From: an uncultured Anaerolineae bacterium
Lineage (GTDB): Bacteria > Chloroflexota > Anaerolineae > Promineifilales > Promineifilaceae
NCBI GenBank assembly: GCA_937943625.1
Contig: CALEAD010000007.1
Span: 186,001 to 250,000 of the forward strand
Length of the DNA: 64,000 bases
Direction of reading: 5' to 3'
Numbering within the stretch: position 1 is the first letter of the stretch; each line of letters begins with the position of its first letter. The position numbers and the translations under genes were made by a program. Positions 36,202 through 44,856 of the stretch are shown here, piece by piece. The notes below the pieces were generated by a model. It searched no databases. It was given only the letters and a program-made list of their open reading frames with translations, and was not told the origin of the DNA.

Positions 36202-36259
36202 CGAATTATCCTTTGTGCCAGAGCGAGTGAGCCAGAGCTGGCGCATAGCCAGAAAGGCA

Positions 36260-36395
36260 TGTTTCATCTTCTCTGGAAACAGTGTTTGCCAAATCTCTGA
36301 CCACAGACGGCCACTGGCAGACCACCCCTCACGGGCAAAATCGTGGTCGGCGGTCAGTGGCCGGCGATCAAATGGTAAAAATCACTTGCGCTATG
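36260..36395 (+). repeat. GACCGC-rich palindromic intergenic element, copy 5
   Basis: GTTTCATCTT start, CTGACCACAGACGGCC arm, GGGCAAAATCGTGGTCGGCG core, and GATCAAATGGTAAAAATC end. It fills much of the gap between prfA and the MaoC gene. Confidence 0.65.
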
Positions 36396-36432
36396 CCAGC
36401 CAGGGGAAAAACTTCTCTAGCTCTAGCTCTTG

Positions 36433-37497
36433 CTATTCTGCTGCCAACTTTTCTGCTTCATCGGCAATGGTCAGCGCATCAATAAAGGGATCAAGGTCGC
36501 CATCCATAACCGCTTGCAGGTTATAGCTTGTAAAGCCAATGCGGTGGTCGGTAACACGGCTTTGCGAATAGTTGTAGGTGCGAATTTTCTCGCTGCGGTC
36601 GCCGCTGCCCACCTGCGCTTTACGCTCTGCCGAGACAGAGGCTTGCTGTTTTTGCTCTTCCATCTCCTGTAAGCGCGCCTGAATAATGGCGATACCCAAC
36701 CGTTTGTTTTGGGTGAGGCTGCGCTCACTCTGTATTTTAACGGAAATACCGGTGGGTTTGTGAACGATGTGGGCGGCGGTGGCATTTTTTTGCATGTGCT
36801 GGCCACCGGGACCAGAAGAGAAGGTGGGGGTAATTTCCAGGTCGCGTTCGTCAATGGTGATATTCACATCTTCGACTTCGGGCATGACGGCCACGGTGGC
36901 GGTGCTGGTGTGAATGCGCCCCTGGGATTCGGTCTGGGGCACGCGCTGCACGCGATGTACGCCGCTTTCATACTTAAAGCGCGAGTAGGCGCCTTTACCC
37001 TTCACAGACATAATCACTTCTTTATAGCCGCCGACGCCGGTGCTGTTTTCGTCAATGATTTGCGTCTTCCATTTGCGCATTTCGGCGTAGCGGGTGTACA
37101 TGCGCAGCAAGTCAGCGGCAAAGATGCCGGCCTCGTCGCCGCCTGCCCCGGCGCGAATTTCAATGTAAACATTTTTGTCGTCGCGCGGGTCTTTGGGGAC
37201 CAGCAAGGAGCGCATGCGCTTCTCCAGGTTGCTCAGCTCTGTCTCCAGGCGCGTAATTTCTTCTTCCGCCAGGGCGATAAGGTCTGGGTCTTCTTCCAGA
37301 TCAGAAAGCTGCCTGGCTTCTGCCAATTCCTGGCTCAGTTTTTGGTGCTGGTTATACGCCTCTACCAGGTCAACCAGGTCGGCGCGTTCTTGCGCCAGCT
37401 CGTTGAAGCGGGTGTAATCGGCCATGACCTCAGGGTCGGCCATCTGTTTTTCGATTTCGTTGAATCGGGCTACGACTTTGGCAATTTTGTCTAACAT
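36433..37497 (-). CDS. prfA: Peptide chain release factor 1
   Basis: A 354-residue class I release factor that reads UAA and UAG. The codon-reading loop is RVPQTESQGRIHTS (PQT at the usual PAT/PxT site). The catalytic GGQ loop reads SSGPGGQHMQKN, with Pro where most RF1 sequences have Ala before GGQ. N-terminal helices and domain 4 are complete. The start at 37497 has no strong ribosome binding site; the frame stays open to 37686, but the added residues do not resemble the family. Confidence 0.93.
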   Translation of the reverse strand: MLDKIAKVVARFNEIEKQMADPEVMADYTRFNELAQERADLVDLVEAYNQHQKLSQELAEARQLSDLEEDPDLIALAEEEITRLETELSNLEKRMRSLLVPKDPRDDKNVYIEIRAGAGGDEAGIFAADLLRMYTRYAEMRKWKTQIIDENSTGVGGYKEVIMSVKGKGAYSRFKYESGVHRVQRVPQTESQGRIHTSTATVAVMPEVEDVNITIDERDLEITPTFSSGPGGQHMQKNATAAHIVHKPTGISVKIQSERSLTQNKRLGIAIIQARLQEMEEQKQQASVSAERKAQVGSGDRSEKIRTYNYSQSRVTDHRIGFTSYNLQAVMDGDLDPFIDALTIADEAEKLAAE

Positions 37498-37884
37498 AGA
37501 TTTTTGGGCGTGGTTCAAATGATCTTCTGGGCACTGGCGTTTTTGCTGACCGCCAGTGTGGCGCAATTTGCCAAATCGCGTTCGGGCAGCAGAGGTCAGC
37601 GCAAATTTCGCCAGGCTCCAGAATGGTATTACGCACAGGCAGGCCATCAGGCCATGTTCCTGTGAAACCTTCTGGTAAGTATGCAAAAGGGGATTATAGC
37701 CACTGGAGGAAGGGCGTCAAACGGGGGCAACGGCCGTTGCTCTGCGCCGCGTTTCCTACGCGCCATCTCGCTCTGTTACATCTTTATGATACAATACCCG
37801 CCAATCTAGCCTTTCCTCGGAACCGCGCGGTTCCGCCCGGAACCGGCCAGGCCAACACACATCACGGAGGAACAAAAACGTCGC
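37498..37884. other. Divergent intergenic region, prfA/esterase
   Basis: About 390 bases without a gene. Near the esterase side, TGATACAAT (about 37785-37793) looks like an extended -10 box. A palindrome follows. No repeats of the intergenic families are apparent here. Confidence 0.45.
37819..37844. promoter_or_regulatory. Palindrome GGAACCGCGCGGTTCC with flanking half-site
   Basis: A perfect 16-base palindrome at 37819-37834, followed by another GGAACC at 37839-37844, just downstream of the probable -10 box and about 50 bases before the esterase gene. It could be an operator or a leader hairpin. Confidence 0.5.
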
Positions 37885-38604
37885 ATGAAACGTGAGTATC
37901 ATCGCTGGTACAGCCCTTCGCTGGGACGCGACATGGAGCTGCTAATCTTCGGCCATGCGGGCGCGCGCGTGCTCATTTTCCCCACTTCAAAGGGCAAATT
38001 TTATGAATGGGAAGACCGGGGCATGATGGATGTGCTGCGCTACCAGATTGACAACGGCTGGCTGCAAGTCATCTGCGTAGACAGCGTAGACGCCGAAAGC
38101 TGGTATGCCTACTGGAAGCACCCCGGCGACCGCACCTGGCGGCACATGCAGTATGAGTATTACCTGCTGCACGAGGTGTTGCCCCTGAGCCAAAAAATTA
38201 ACCCTAATCCGTTTCTCATCACCACCGGGGCTAGCTTTGGCGCCTACCACGCCGTGAACTTTGCCCTGCGCCACCCACATCTGGTGGGGCGCACCATCGG
38301 TATGAGCGGTCTATATGACATTAGCGGCTGGACAGACGGGCATATGGACGCCAATGTGTATGCCCACAATCCGGTGGCCTATATTCCAAATGAGCACGAT
38401 CACGGCCGTTTAGAAGCCCTGCGCCGTCTAGACATCATTCTCGTGGTGGGGCGGGATGATCGCCTGCGCGGCGGCAATGAGCATCTTTCTAGCCTGCTGT
38501 GGCAGAAAGGCATTGGCAACGCCCTACGCATATGGGACGGCTGGGCGCACGATTGGCCCTGGTGGAAACAAATGCTGCCAATGTACATTGGCGGGCACGA
38601 TTAA
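37885..38604 (+). CDS. Putative esterase (alpha/beta hydrolase, esterase-D-like)
   Basis: A 239-residue alpha/beta hydrolase. The nucleophile elbow is GASFGAYHAVNFAL (about 116-129), an Asp candidate is in VVGRDDRLRGGNEHL, and the His is in WDGWAHDWPWW. It resembles the putative-esterase family. GGAGG lies 14 bases before the ATG, a little far. Two ATP-grasp genes follow on the same strand with gaps of 76 and 94 bases; the three probably form one functional unit. No signal peptide. Confidence 0.82.
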   Translation: MKREYHRWYSPSLGRDMELLIFGHAGARVLIFPTSKGKFYEWEDRGMMDVLRYQIDNGWLQVICVDSVDAESWYAYWKHPGDRTWRHMQYEYYLLHEVLPLSQKINPNPFLITTGASFGAYHAVNFALRHPHLVGRTIGMSGLYDISGWTDGHMDANVYAHNPVAYIPNEHDHGRLEALRRLDIILVVGRDDRLRGGNEHLSSLLWQKGIGNALRIWDGWAHDWPWWKQMLPMYIGGHD

Positions 38605-38680
38605 AGCGAGAGAGGCTGGAGACTGCCTGATCTCCTATTTCTAATCCCCAATCTCTTATACCTGACCTGGGAGGACAAAC
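38605..38680. repeat. Degenerate GGAGATTGG-type run
   Basis: GAGAGAGGCTGGAGACTG and AATCCCCAATCTCTTA form a loose inverted pair in the gap. Similar text occurs at 25208-25240 and 39605-39645. Confidence 0.45.
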
Positions 38681-39607
38681 ATGAGCTTAAAAGTGGGTTT
38701 GCTGGTTGGGCGGGAATGGTCGTTTCCGCCGGCATTTATCGAAGAAGTGAATAGACGCAAGGCGGGCGTTACGGCCGAATATGTAAAACTTGGCGGCACG
38801 CGCATGAACGAACCCAACGAGTATGCCGTGATCATTGACCGCATTTCCCATGAGGTACCTTACTACCGCTCCTATTTGAAGAATGCGGTGCTGCAAGGGG
38901 TAACGGTCATCAACAACCCCTTCATGTGGACGGCTGATGACAAATTCTTTGAAGCCTCTCTGGCCGCAAAGCTGGGCGTGGCGCACCCCAAAACGGTGGT
39001 GCTGCCCAACAAAGATTATGTGCCGGGAATTAAGCACGACGAAAGCCTGCGCAACCTCATTTTTCCGCTAGATTGGGAGGGCATTCTGGATTATATTGGC
39101 CTGCCCTGCGTGCTGAAGGACGCGCACGGGGGCGGCTGGCGCGACGTATACGTGTGCTATTCACTACAGGATGTATGGCGAGCATACAATGAGTCGGGTT
39201 TGTTGACGATGGTGCTGCAAGAGTTTATCGAGTGGGACCATTACGTGCGCTGCATGTGCCTGGGACAAAAAGAGGTGCTGCCCATGAAGTATTCGCCGGG
39301 TGAGCGCCGCTACTACGTAGACCATGCACACCTGACGCCAGAGCTGGGCCTGCGCGTGGTAGAAGATGCGCTAGAGCTCAACCGCGCCCTGGGGTATGAC
39401 ATGAATACGGTCGAGTTTGCTATTAAAGATGGCGTGCCGTATGCCATTGACTTTATGAACCCGGCGCCAGACATGGATGTAAACTCGCTGACGCCTTTCT
39501 ACTTTGATTGGGCAGTGAAGCATATGGCGGATATGGCAATTGAGCTGGCGCAAAACCCGCGCCCGCAAATTGCGGAACTGAAATGGGCAAAGTTTTTTGG
39601 AGCTTAG
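38681..39607 (+). CDS. ATP-grasp ligase-like protein
   Basis: A 308-residue protein with the RimK-like ATP-grasp layout. A Rossmann-like N-terminus (LKVGLLVGREWSFPPAFIEE) leads to the ATP-binding lysines in GLPCVLKDAHGGGWRDV (about 145-161) and QEFIEWDHYVRCM. The C-terminal metal-binding Glu/Asn are in NTVEFAIKDGVPYAIDFMNP. These enzymes join a carboxylate to an amine through an acylphosphate; substrate unknown. GGGAGG precedes the ATG. It sits between an esterase and a second, differently built ATP-grasp. Confidence 0.85.
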   Translation: MSLKVGLLVGREWSFPPAFIEEVNRRKAGVTAEYVKLGGTRMNEPNEYAVIIDRISHEVPYYRSYLKNAVLQGVTVINNPFMWTADDKFFEASLAAKLGVAHPKTVVLPNKDYVPGIKHDESLRNLIFPLDWEGILDYIGLPCVLKDAHGGGWRDVYVCYSLQDVWRAYNESGLLTMVLQEFIEWDHYVRCMCLGQKEVLPMKYSPGERRYYVDHAHLTPELGLRVVEDALELNRALGYDMNTVEFAIKDGVPYAIDFMNPAPDMDVNSLTPFYFDWAVKHMADMAIELAQNPRPQIAELKWAKFFGA

Positions 39608-39690
39608 CGGGAGTTGGAGATGGGAAATTGGTGATTGGAGACTGACAATCGCTACTCCCTACTCCCTGCTTAACTCCCTACTCCCTACAC
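39605..39690. repeat. CTACTCC-type low-complexity run
   Basis: GGAGTTGGAGATGGG is followed by CTACTCCCTACTCCCTGC and CTCCCTACTCCCTACAC, filling the gap between the two ATP-grasp genes. Confidence 0.6.
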
Positions 39691-39701
39691 AGAGGTGTGA
39701 C

Positions 39702-41057
39702 ATGGCGCTGAAAGAGGCAATTGATACTTACCACGATTTGTTGACCGAAGAGATCGCGGCCGATTCCTGGGAGCAAATGCACGACCAGATGACACGCCGT
39801 GGGCTGTTTTTTGGCGAACGGCCGTTGTGTACCGTCCTCCGCCCCCGTTTTCTCACCCCGGAGCAGTACACCTACCTGCGGCGCGAAATTCAGCCGCTGC
39901 TGCGCGCGTTTGACAAAATCTCGCGCCGCGCCCTGGCCGATCCGGAGTTCCGCGCGCAGTTTGGCCTGTTTGATTGGGAAGAACACCTCATTCCCATTGA
40001 CCCTGGCTACAACATGCACACGCCGCTGACGCGCCTGGATGCCTTTTTTGTCACCAGCCTGAATGAGCTGAAGTTCACCGAGTATAACGCCGAAGTGCCG
40101 GCTGCCTCAGCTTACAATGACGTGCTGAATGAAGCGTTTTATGGTCTGCGCGTGATGGGGGAATTTATGCGCAAGTACGTGGTACGGCCGTTGCCCACGC
40201 GCCACAGTGTGATGCACGTCTTGCTCGATGCCTACCGCGAATGGGGCGGCAGAGAAAAGCCGCGCATCGCTATTCTCGATTGGCGCGAAGTGCCCACGCA
40301 CAGCGAGTTCCAGCTATTCATTCAATATTTCCGCTCCCAGGGACTGGAATGTGAGATCATTGACCCGCGCGAGGTGACGTATGAAAACGGCCGTTTACGT
40401 CACGGCGACTTCCACATCACCCTCATCTACAAGCGCGTGCTCATTACGGAACTGATCGAACGCTGCGGCATTGACGGGCCAGTGGTACAAGCCGTGCGCG
40501 ACCGCGCCGTCTGCATGGTCAACCCCTTCCAGTGCAAAATGCTGTACAAAAAAGCCAGCCTGGCCGTTCTCAGTGACGAGAGCAACGCCAGTATGTTCGA
40601 CACCAGAGAACTGGCCGCCATCAAAGCGCACATCCCCTGGACGCGCATTGTACAAGAGCGCCACACCACCTACGGCGAGCTGCCCATAGACCTGATCCCG
40701 TTCATGTACAAGTACCGCGAGCAGCTTGTGCTGAAACCCAACGACGACTACGGCGGGCGCGGCATTGTGCTGGGCTGGCAAACCAACACCAGCGGCTGGG
40801 AAAAAGCTGTCCAGGAAGCCCTGGAAAGCGAAAGCCCCTACATTGTCCAAGAGCGTGTCGTGATTCCCGAAGAGCCATACCCCAGCCTGATCAACGGCCG
40901 TTTGCAAATCTACGACCGCATGTTAGACACCGCCCCCTTCATCTTCTACGGCAACTACGTAGATGGCTGCCTCACCCGCCTTTCCACCGACCCTCTGCTC
41001 AACGTCTCCGCGGGTGGTGGTTCCACTGTGCCCACCTTTGTTGTCGAACCGCGCTAA
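39702..41057 (+). CDS. Circularly permuted ATP-grasp-like protein
   Basis: A 451-residue protein resembling circularly permuted ATP-grasp enzymes. ATP-binding elements lie late: ARKE-like region FMYKYREQLVLKPNDDYGGRG (cut here to the Lys and glycine-rich loop near residue 355), ESPYIVQERV, then a short tail ending STVPTFVVEP. The N-terminal two-thirds has FTEYNAEVPAASAYND and LDWREVPTHSEFQLF. By family it could form an amide or peptide bond. The ATG at 39702 has AGAGGTG eight bases upstream. The gene is preceded by a CTACTCC-type repeat run. Confidence 0.75.
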   Translation: MALKEAIDTYHDLLTEEIAADSWEQMHDQMTRRGLFFGERPLCTVLRPRFLTPEQYTYLRREIQPLLRAFDKISRRALADPEFRAQFGLFDWEEHLIPIDPGYNMHTPLTRLDAFFVTSLNELKFTEYNAEVPAASAYNDVLNEAFYGLRVMGEFMRKYVVRPLPTRHSVMHVLLDAYREWGGREKPRIAILDWREVPTHSEFQLFIQYFRSQGLECEIIDPREVTYENGRLRHGDFHITLIYKRVLITELIERCGIDGPVVQAVRDRAVCMVNPFQCKMLYKKASLAVLSDESNASMFDTRELAAIKAHIPWTRIVQERHTTYGELPIDLIPFMYKYREQLVLKPNDDYGGRGIVLGWQTNTSGWEKAVQEALESESPYIVQERVVIPEEPYPSLINGRLQIYDRMLDTAPFIFYGNYVDGCLTRLSTDPLLNVSAGGGSTVPTFVVEPR

Positions 41058-41071
41058 GCGCGTGAACAGGC

Positions 41072-41192
41072 ATGGTTCAAGACGTTCTTGCCGAGGGGTT
41101 GCATAAATTTCTGACCGCAGACCGCTGACTGCCCATCACTGACAAAATCGCGGTCGGTCGTCAGCCGTCAGCCATCGGCGGTCGGCAATAAC
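41072..41192 (+). repeat. GACCGC-rich palindromic intergenic element, copy 6
   Basis: Begins ATGGTTCAAGACGTTCTTGC, then AAATTTCTGACCGCAGACCG, core TGCCCATCACTGACAAAATC, and a GCGGTCGG-rich second arm. Confidence 0.75.
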
Positions 41193-41292
41193 ACGCCCCA
41201 GAACGTTAATCCTTCCCGTCAAAATACGGCCTATTACGGCAAAATGTGATACCCTAGACGGCATCTAGACACAAATTGGAGAACACAGCCGC

Positions 41293-42864
41293 GTGGTTGA
41301 CTCAACAGGAGCACAAGTAGCCGTTTTCATTGATTACCAAAATCTGCGTAGTGCTGAGTGGCCGCGCATCATGGCCGAGGCAGAGAAAATAGGCCGGGTC
41401 GTGATCAAAAGAGCTTATGCTGATTGGACGCGACACCACAGCGACCACCACACGCTGCTCAACCTGGGCGTAGACGTTGAACAAGTCTCCTCTAAACGGG
41501 GCAAAAATGCCGCCGACATTCGCATTGCTATAGACGCCATGGACGTGCTGCTGGACAAGCGCACAAACATCACGCACGTCTTTCTCGTCTCTGGAGATGG
41601 TGATTTTACCGACCTGGTCAATCGCCTGAAGGTCTATGGCAAAACCGTCATCGGTGTTGGCACCAGGGAAGCAACGGCCGATTATTTGCGCGAGGCGTGC
41701 GATGTCTATATCTACTACGAAGACCTGGTGGCGGTGAAAAAGCCGTCACCCCCCTCGCCTGCCAGACCCGCCCCCCGACGCCCCCGCCAGGAGCTGAATC
41801 AGGCGCGCAACCTGCTGCGCCAGGTGCTCGAAGCAAAGCCGGAAGGGTGGGTCAGCGCCGGTCGCGTGAAGCAAGAAATGCGCCAGCTTGCCCCCAATTT
41901 TGACGAAAGCACCTACGGCTTCAGCAGCTTTCTTGCTTTTGTGAACGAGATGAAAGACGTAGCCGAAACGCGCTACGCCGAAGGAGGACGCACGGAAATC
42001 TGCCTTTGCCCTGGCGTGCGCCAGACTGAAAAGCTGTCGCTGGGCCAAGCGCGCCGCCTGCTGATAGAAAGCCTGCGCAGCCAGCCAGATCAGTGGATGT
42101 TATCGGCCCAGCTCAAGCAGCGCATTCGCCAATGGCGCAGCAATTTTGATGAGACGGAACTGGGTTACAGGCGATTTAACGACTTTTTAGAAGCGCAGAC
42201 CGACTTGCTGCAAACGCAGCGAGATGAAGCGCAAAACCTGCGCGTGCGCCTGCTGCCCCATTTTGCCTCTCTCAAAGAAGCGCCCCCACCAGAGCTAACG
42301 GCCGTTGTTCCTGCCCCTGCTCCGCCAGCCAGCCCAATCCCAGGCGCTGCCACAGATAAACCGGCCACTGAAGAGAGCCTACTAGACCAATACATTCGCT
42401 TCTTGCGCCAGCAGCGCGTTCACATCACCCCCAGCGAACACCGCGCGCGCGTTGTGCTGAAGGTGTACGAGCTGTTCCACAGACAGCCGCCAGAAATCAC
42501 CCTCTCCCAATTCCAGGCTGAGCTGGTCGCCTATTTTGGCGAGAAGTACCCAACCATTCCGAAAGAGATTGTTGTCGAGGTATTGTTCCAGCTATTCTGG
42601 GCGCGCTGCTTTGAGTTTGACCCGGACGACGGCCGTTATCCTGCCGGAACCAAATTGTGGGAAAGGCGCACCACCCTGGCCGCAGACATAGGCAACCGCG
42701 CACATCTCATTGACAAATGTGACCGTTTTCTGCTATGCAAAATCGCCGAGCGCGTTGGCGGGCCACAGCACGTAGACTGCGACGTAGCCATGCAGCTGCT
42801 ATACGGCCGTATCGGTTCCGCGCAAATGCGACAGCATGTGGAGGATCTGCTGAAAAACTGTTGA
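41293..42864 (+). CDS. NYN-domain nuclease-like protein with two LOTUS/OST-HTH domains
   Basis: A 523-residue protein. The N-terminal NYN/LabA-like PIN-fold domain (about 7-145) shows the acidic set: FIDYQNL, ADIRIAIDAMD and VSGDGDFTDL. Two LOTUS (OST-HTH) modules follow: about 160-225 (LLRQVLEAKPEGWVSAGRVK ... STYGFSSFLAF) and about 250-315 (LLIESLRSQPDQWMLSAQLK ... YRRFNDFL). A C-terminal helical region (about 365-520) is unrecognised. The combination suggests an RNA-binding endoribonuclease. GTG start at 41293 with GGAGA nearby. Transcribed alone or with the ABC gene downstream. Confidence 0.82.
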   Translation: MVDSTGAQVAVFIDYQNLRSAEWPRIMAEAEKIGRVVIKRAYADWTRHHSDHHTLLNLGVDVEQVSSKRGKNAADIRIAIDAMDVLLDKRTNITHVFLVSGDGDFTDLVNRLKVYGKTVIGVGTREATADYLREACDVYIYYEDLVAVKKPSPPSPARPAPRRPRQELNQARNLLRQVLEAKPEGWVSAGRVKQEMRQLAPNFDESTYGFSSFLAFVNEMKDVAETRYAEGGRTEICLCPGVRQTEKLSLGQARRLLIESLRSQPDQWMLSAQLKQRIRQWRSNFDETELGYRRFNDFLEAQTDLLQTQRDEAQNLRVRLLPHFASLKEAPPPELTAVVPAPAPPASPIPGAATDKPATEESLLDQYIRFLRQQRVHITPSEHRARVVLKVYELFHRQPPEITLSQFQAELVAYFGEKYPTIPKEIVVEVLFQLFWARCFEFDPDDGRYPAGTKLWERRTTLAADIGNRAHLIDKCDRFLLCKIAERVGGPQHVDCDVAMQLLYGRIGSAQMRQHVEDLLKNC

Positions 42865-42941
42865 GAAGGAGCGGGAGCGGGGGAATTGTCAATAGTCAAT
42901 TGTCAATTGTTAATCTGAAAGCCGCATCCCCCACTATCACC

Positions 42942-44768
42942 ATGGGCCACATCCTCAGCGGGCTAGAAACAGAAGATTACGATCGCCAATACCGCGACCG
43001 CGAGCTGCTGCGGCGCATTCTGGCTTACTTTCGGCCGTATCGGCCCGCCATGCTCCTGGTGGGCATCATGCTTACCCTGAACTCGGTGGCCACCACCGCC
43101 AGCCCCATTCTCATTGCCCAGGGGCTCGACTGGCTCAGCGCCAATCCGTCCATGCCCGCCATCTGGCTAATGGCTGGCGGCATCTTGCTCTTGGGCGCTT
43201 CCGCCTGGGTGTTCAATTATATTCGCCAGCTTTGGTCAGCGCGCGTCATTGGCGGCGCGGTGCTGGAACTGCGTCGCGACGTGTTCAATGCCACCATCGG
43301 GCACGATCTCTCATTTTACGATGAGCACCCATCGGGCAAAATTGTCAGCCGCGTTACCTCGGACACGCAGGATTTTTCCGCCGTCGTAGACCTGAGCGTA
43401 AACCTGATCAGCCAACTGCTGCTGGTATTGCTCTTGCTGACCTGGCTGACGGCCATCAATGCCCGACTGACGCTGTTGGTCATTGCCATGATTCCGCTGG
43501 CTGTGGCCATTGCCCTCAGTTTTCGCCGCATTGCCCGCCGCGTGACGCAAAACGCGCGCCGGATTACGGCCGTGATCAACGCCCAAATTCAAGAATCCAT
43601 CAGTGGCATCGTCGTCGCCAAGAGCTTTCGCCAGGAGCCGGCAATTTATGCCAGCTTTGCCGCAAACAATCAGCAGGGGTACCGCCTGGGTTTGCAGCGT
43701 GGCCTGACGTTGGTGACAATTTTCCCCGTCATGACGCTTACCAGCGGCATCGGTACGGCCGTGCTGATTTACGCAGGTGGGCTGGCCACCCGGGGCGGCG
43801 CAGGCAGTGTGACGCCTGGCGAATGGTATCTGTTTATGCAGGCCGTTGCCTTTTGCTGGTGGCCCATCATCAACATCTCTTCCTTCTGGAGCCAGTTCCA
43901 GGATGGGCTTTCCGCTTCGGAGCGCGTGTTTGCCCTGATTGACGCCGAGCCAAAAGTGCGGCAGCTGGCACAAGAAGAAATACCGCGACTAAACGGCCGT
44001 ATTCGGTTCCAGCACGTGCGCTTCAGCTATAACGAGAAAGAAGTGGTGCTGCCCGATTTCAGCCTGGATATTGCCCCTGGCGAGACAGTCGCTCTAGTGG
44101 GGCACACCGGCGCAGGCAAAAGCAGCATCGCCCGCCTCATCATGCGCTTTTACGAATTTCAGGGGGGGCAAATTTTGCTGGACGGGCGCGACATTCGCCG
44201 CCTGAATCTGGCGCAGTACCGGCAGCAGATTGGCCTGGTGCCCCAGGAGCCATTTCTCTTTTCCGGCACCGTGCGCGAAAATATCCGCTACGGCCGTCCG
44301 GGGGCCAGCGATGCACAGGTGACGCAGGCCGCGCGCCAGATTAGCGCCGGGGAGTGGCTGGAAGCGTTACCTCATGGTTTGGACAGCGATGTGGGAGAGC
44401 GGGGTAGCAGCCTTTCTATGGGGCAGCGGCAATTAGTAGCACTGGCGCGGGTCATCCTGAAGGACCCGGCCATTTTCATTCTTGATGAGGCAACCGCCAG
44501 CGTAGACCCCTTCACCGAAACGCAAATTCAAGAGGGACTAGATGCGCTCATGCGCGGGCGCACGGCCGTTATCATCGCCCATCGCCTTTCTACCGTCAAA
44601 CATGCAGACCGGATTGTAGTGATGGCCAACGGCCGTATTCTGGAAGAGGGCACCCACAACGCGCTGTTGCAACAGGGGGGGCACTACGCCGAGCTTTACA
44701 ACACCTACTTCCGCCATCAATCGCTAGACTACATCGAAACCTGGCAGCGCCCAAAAACGATTTCCTGA
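42942..44768 (+). CDS. ABC exporter, permease fused to ATPase
   Basis: A 608-residue half-transporter of the MsbA/multidrug type. Six helices span about 28-320. The nucleotide-binding domain has Walker A GHTGAGKSS, Q-loop QQIGLVPQEPFLFSGTV, signature LSMGQRQLVALARV (GQ variant of LSGGQ), Walker B FILDEATASVD and H-loop IAHRLSTV. The ATG at 42942 begins MGHILSG; no ribosome binding site is obvious and the frame is open upstream. It works as a dimer; no second half-transporter is adjacent, so a homodimer is likely. Substrate unknown. Confidence 0.9.
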   Translation: MGHILSGLETEDYDRQYRDRELLRRILAYFRPYRPAMLLVGIMLTLNSVATTASPILIAQGLDWLSANPSMPAIWLMAGGILLLGASAWVFNYIRQLWSARVIGGAVLELRRDVFNATIGHDLSFYDEHPSGKIVSRVTSDTQDFSAVVDLSVNLISQLLLVLLLLTWLTAINARLTLLVIAMIPLAVAIALSFRRIARRVTQNARRITAVINAQIQESISGIVVAKSFRQEPAIYASFAANNQQGYRLGLQRGLTLVTIFPVMTLTSGIGTAVLIYAGGLATRGGAGSVTPGEWYLFMQAVAFCWWPIINISSFWSQFQDGLSASERVFALIDAEPKVRQLAQEEIPRLNGRIRFQHVRFSYNEKEVVLPDFSLDIAPGETVALVGHTGAGKSSIARLIMRFYEFQGGQILLDGRDIRRLNLAQYRQQIGLVPQEPFLFSGTVRENIRYGRPGASDAQVTQAARQISAGEWLEALPHGLDSDVGERGSSLSMGQRQLVALARVILKDPAIFILDEATASVDPFTETQIQEGLDALMRGRTAVIIAHRLSTVKHADRIVVMANGRILEEGTHNALLQQGGHYAELYNTYFRHQSLDYIETWQRPKTIS

Positions 44769-44856
44769 AAGGTTCAGGAACAGGCGTAAAACGCAAAACG
44801 TGAGACGTGAAGCAACTTTGCGCACGCCTCACGTCTCACATTTCACGGCTAATCGC
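44769..44856. repeat. ACGTGA-type inverted repeat between convergent genes
   Basis: CGTGAGACGTGAAGC and, after a short loop, GCCTCACGTCTCAC form an imperfect hairpin between the ABC gene and gcvP. Just before it, TTCCTGAA/TTCAGGAA (44762-44780) forms a small hairpin over the ABC stop codon. Confidence 0.6.

Noticed and set aside
37498-37686. N-terminal extension of prfA
   Set aside because: The residues do not match any release factor; the normal start is 37497.
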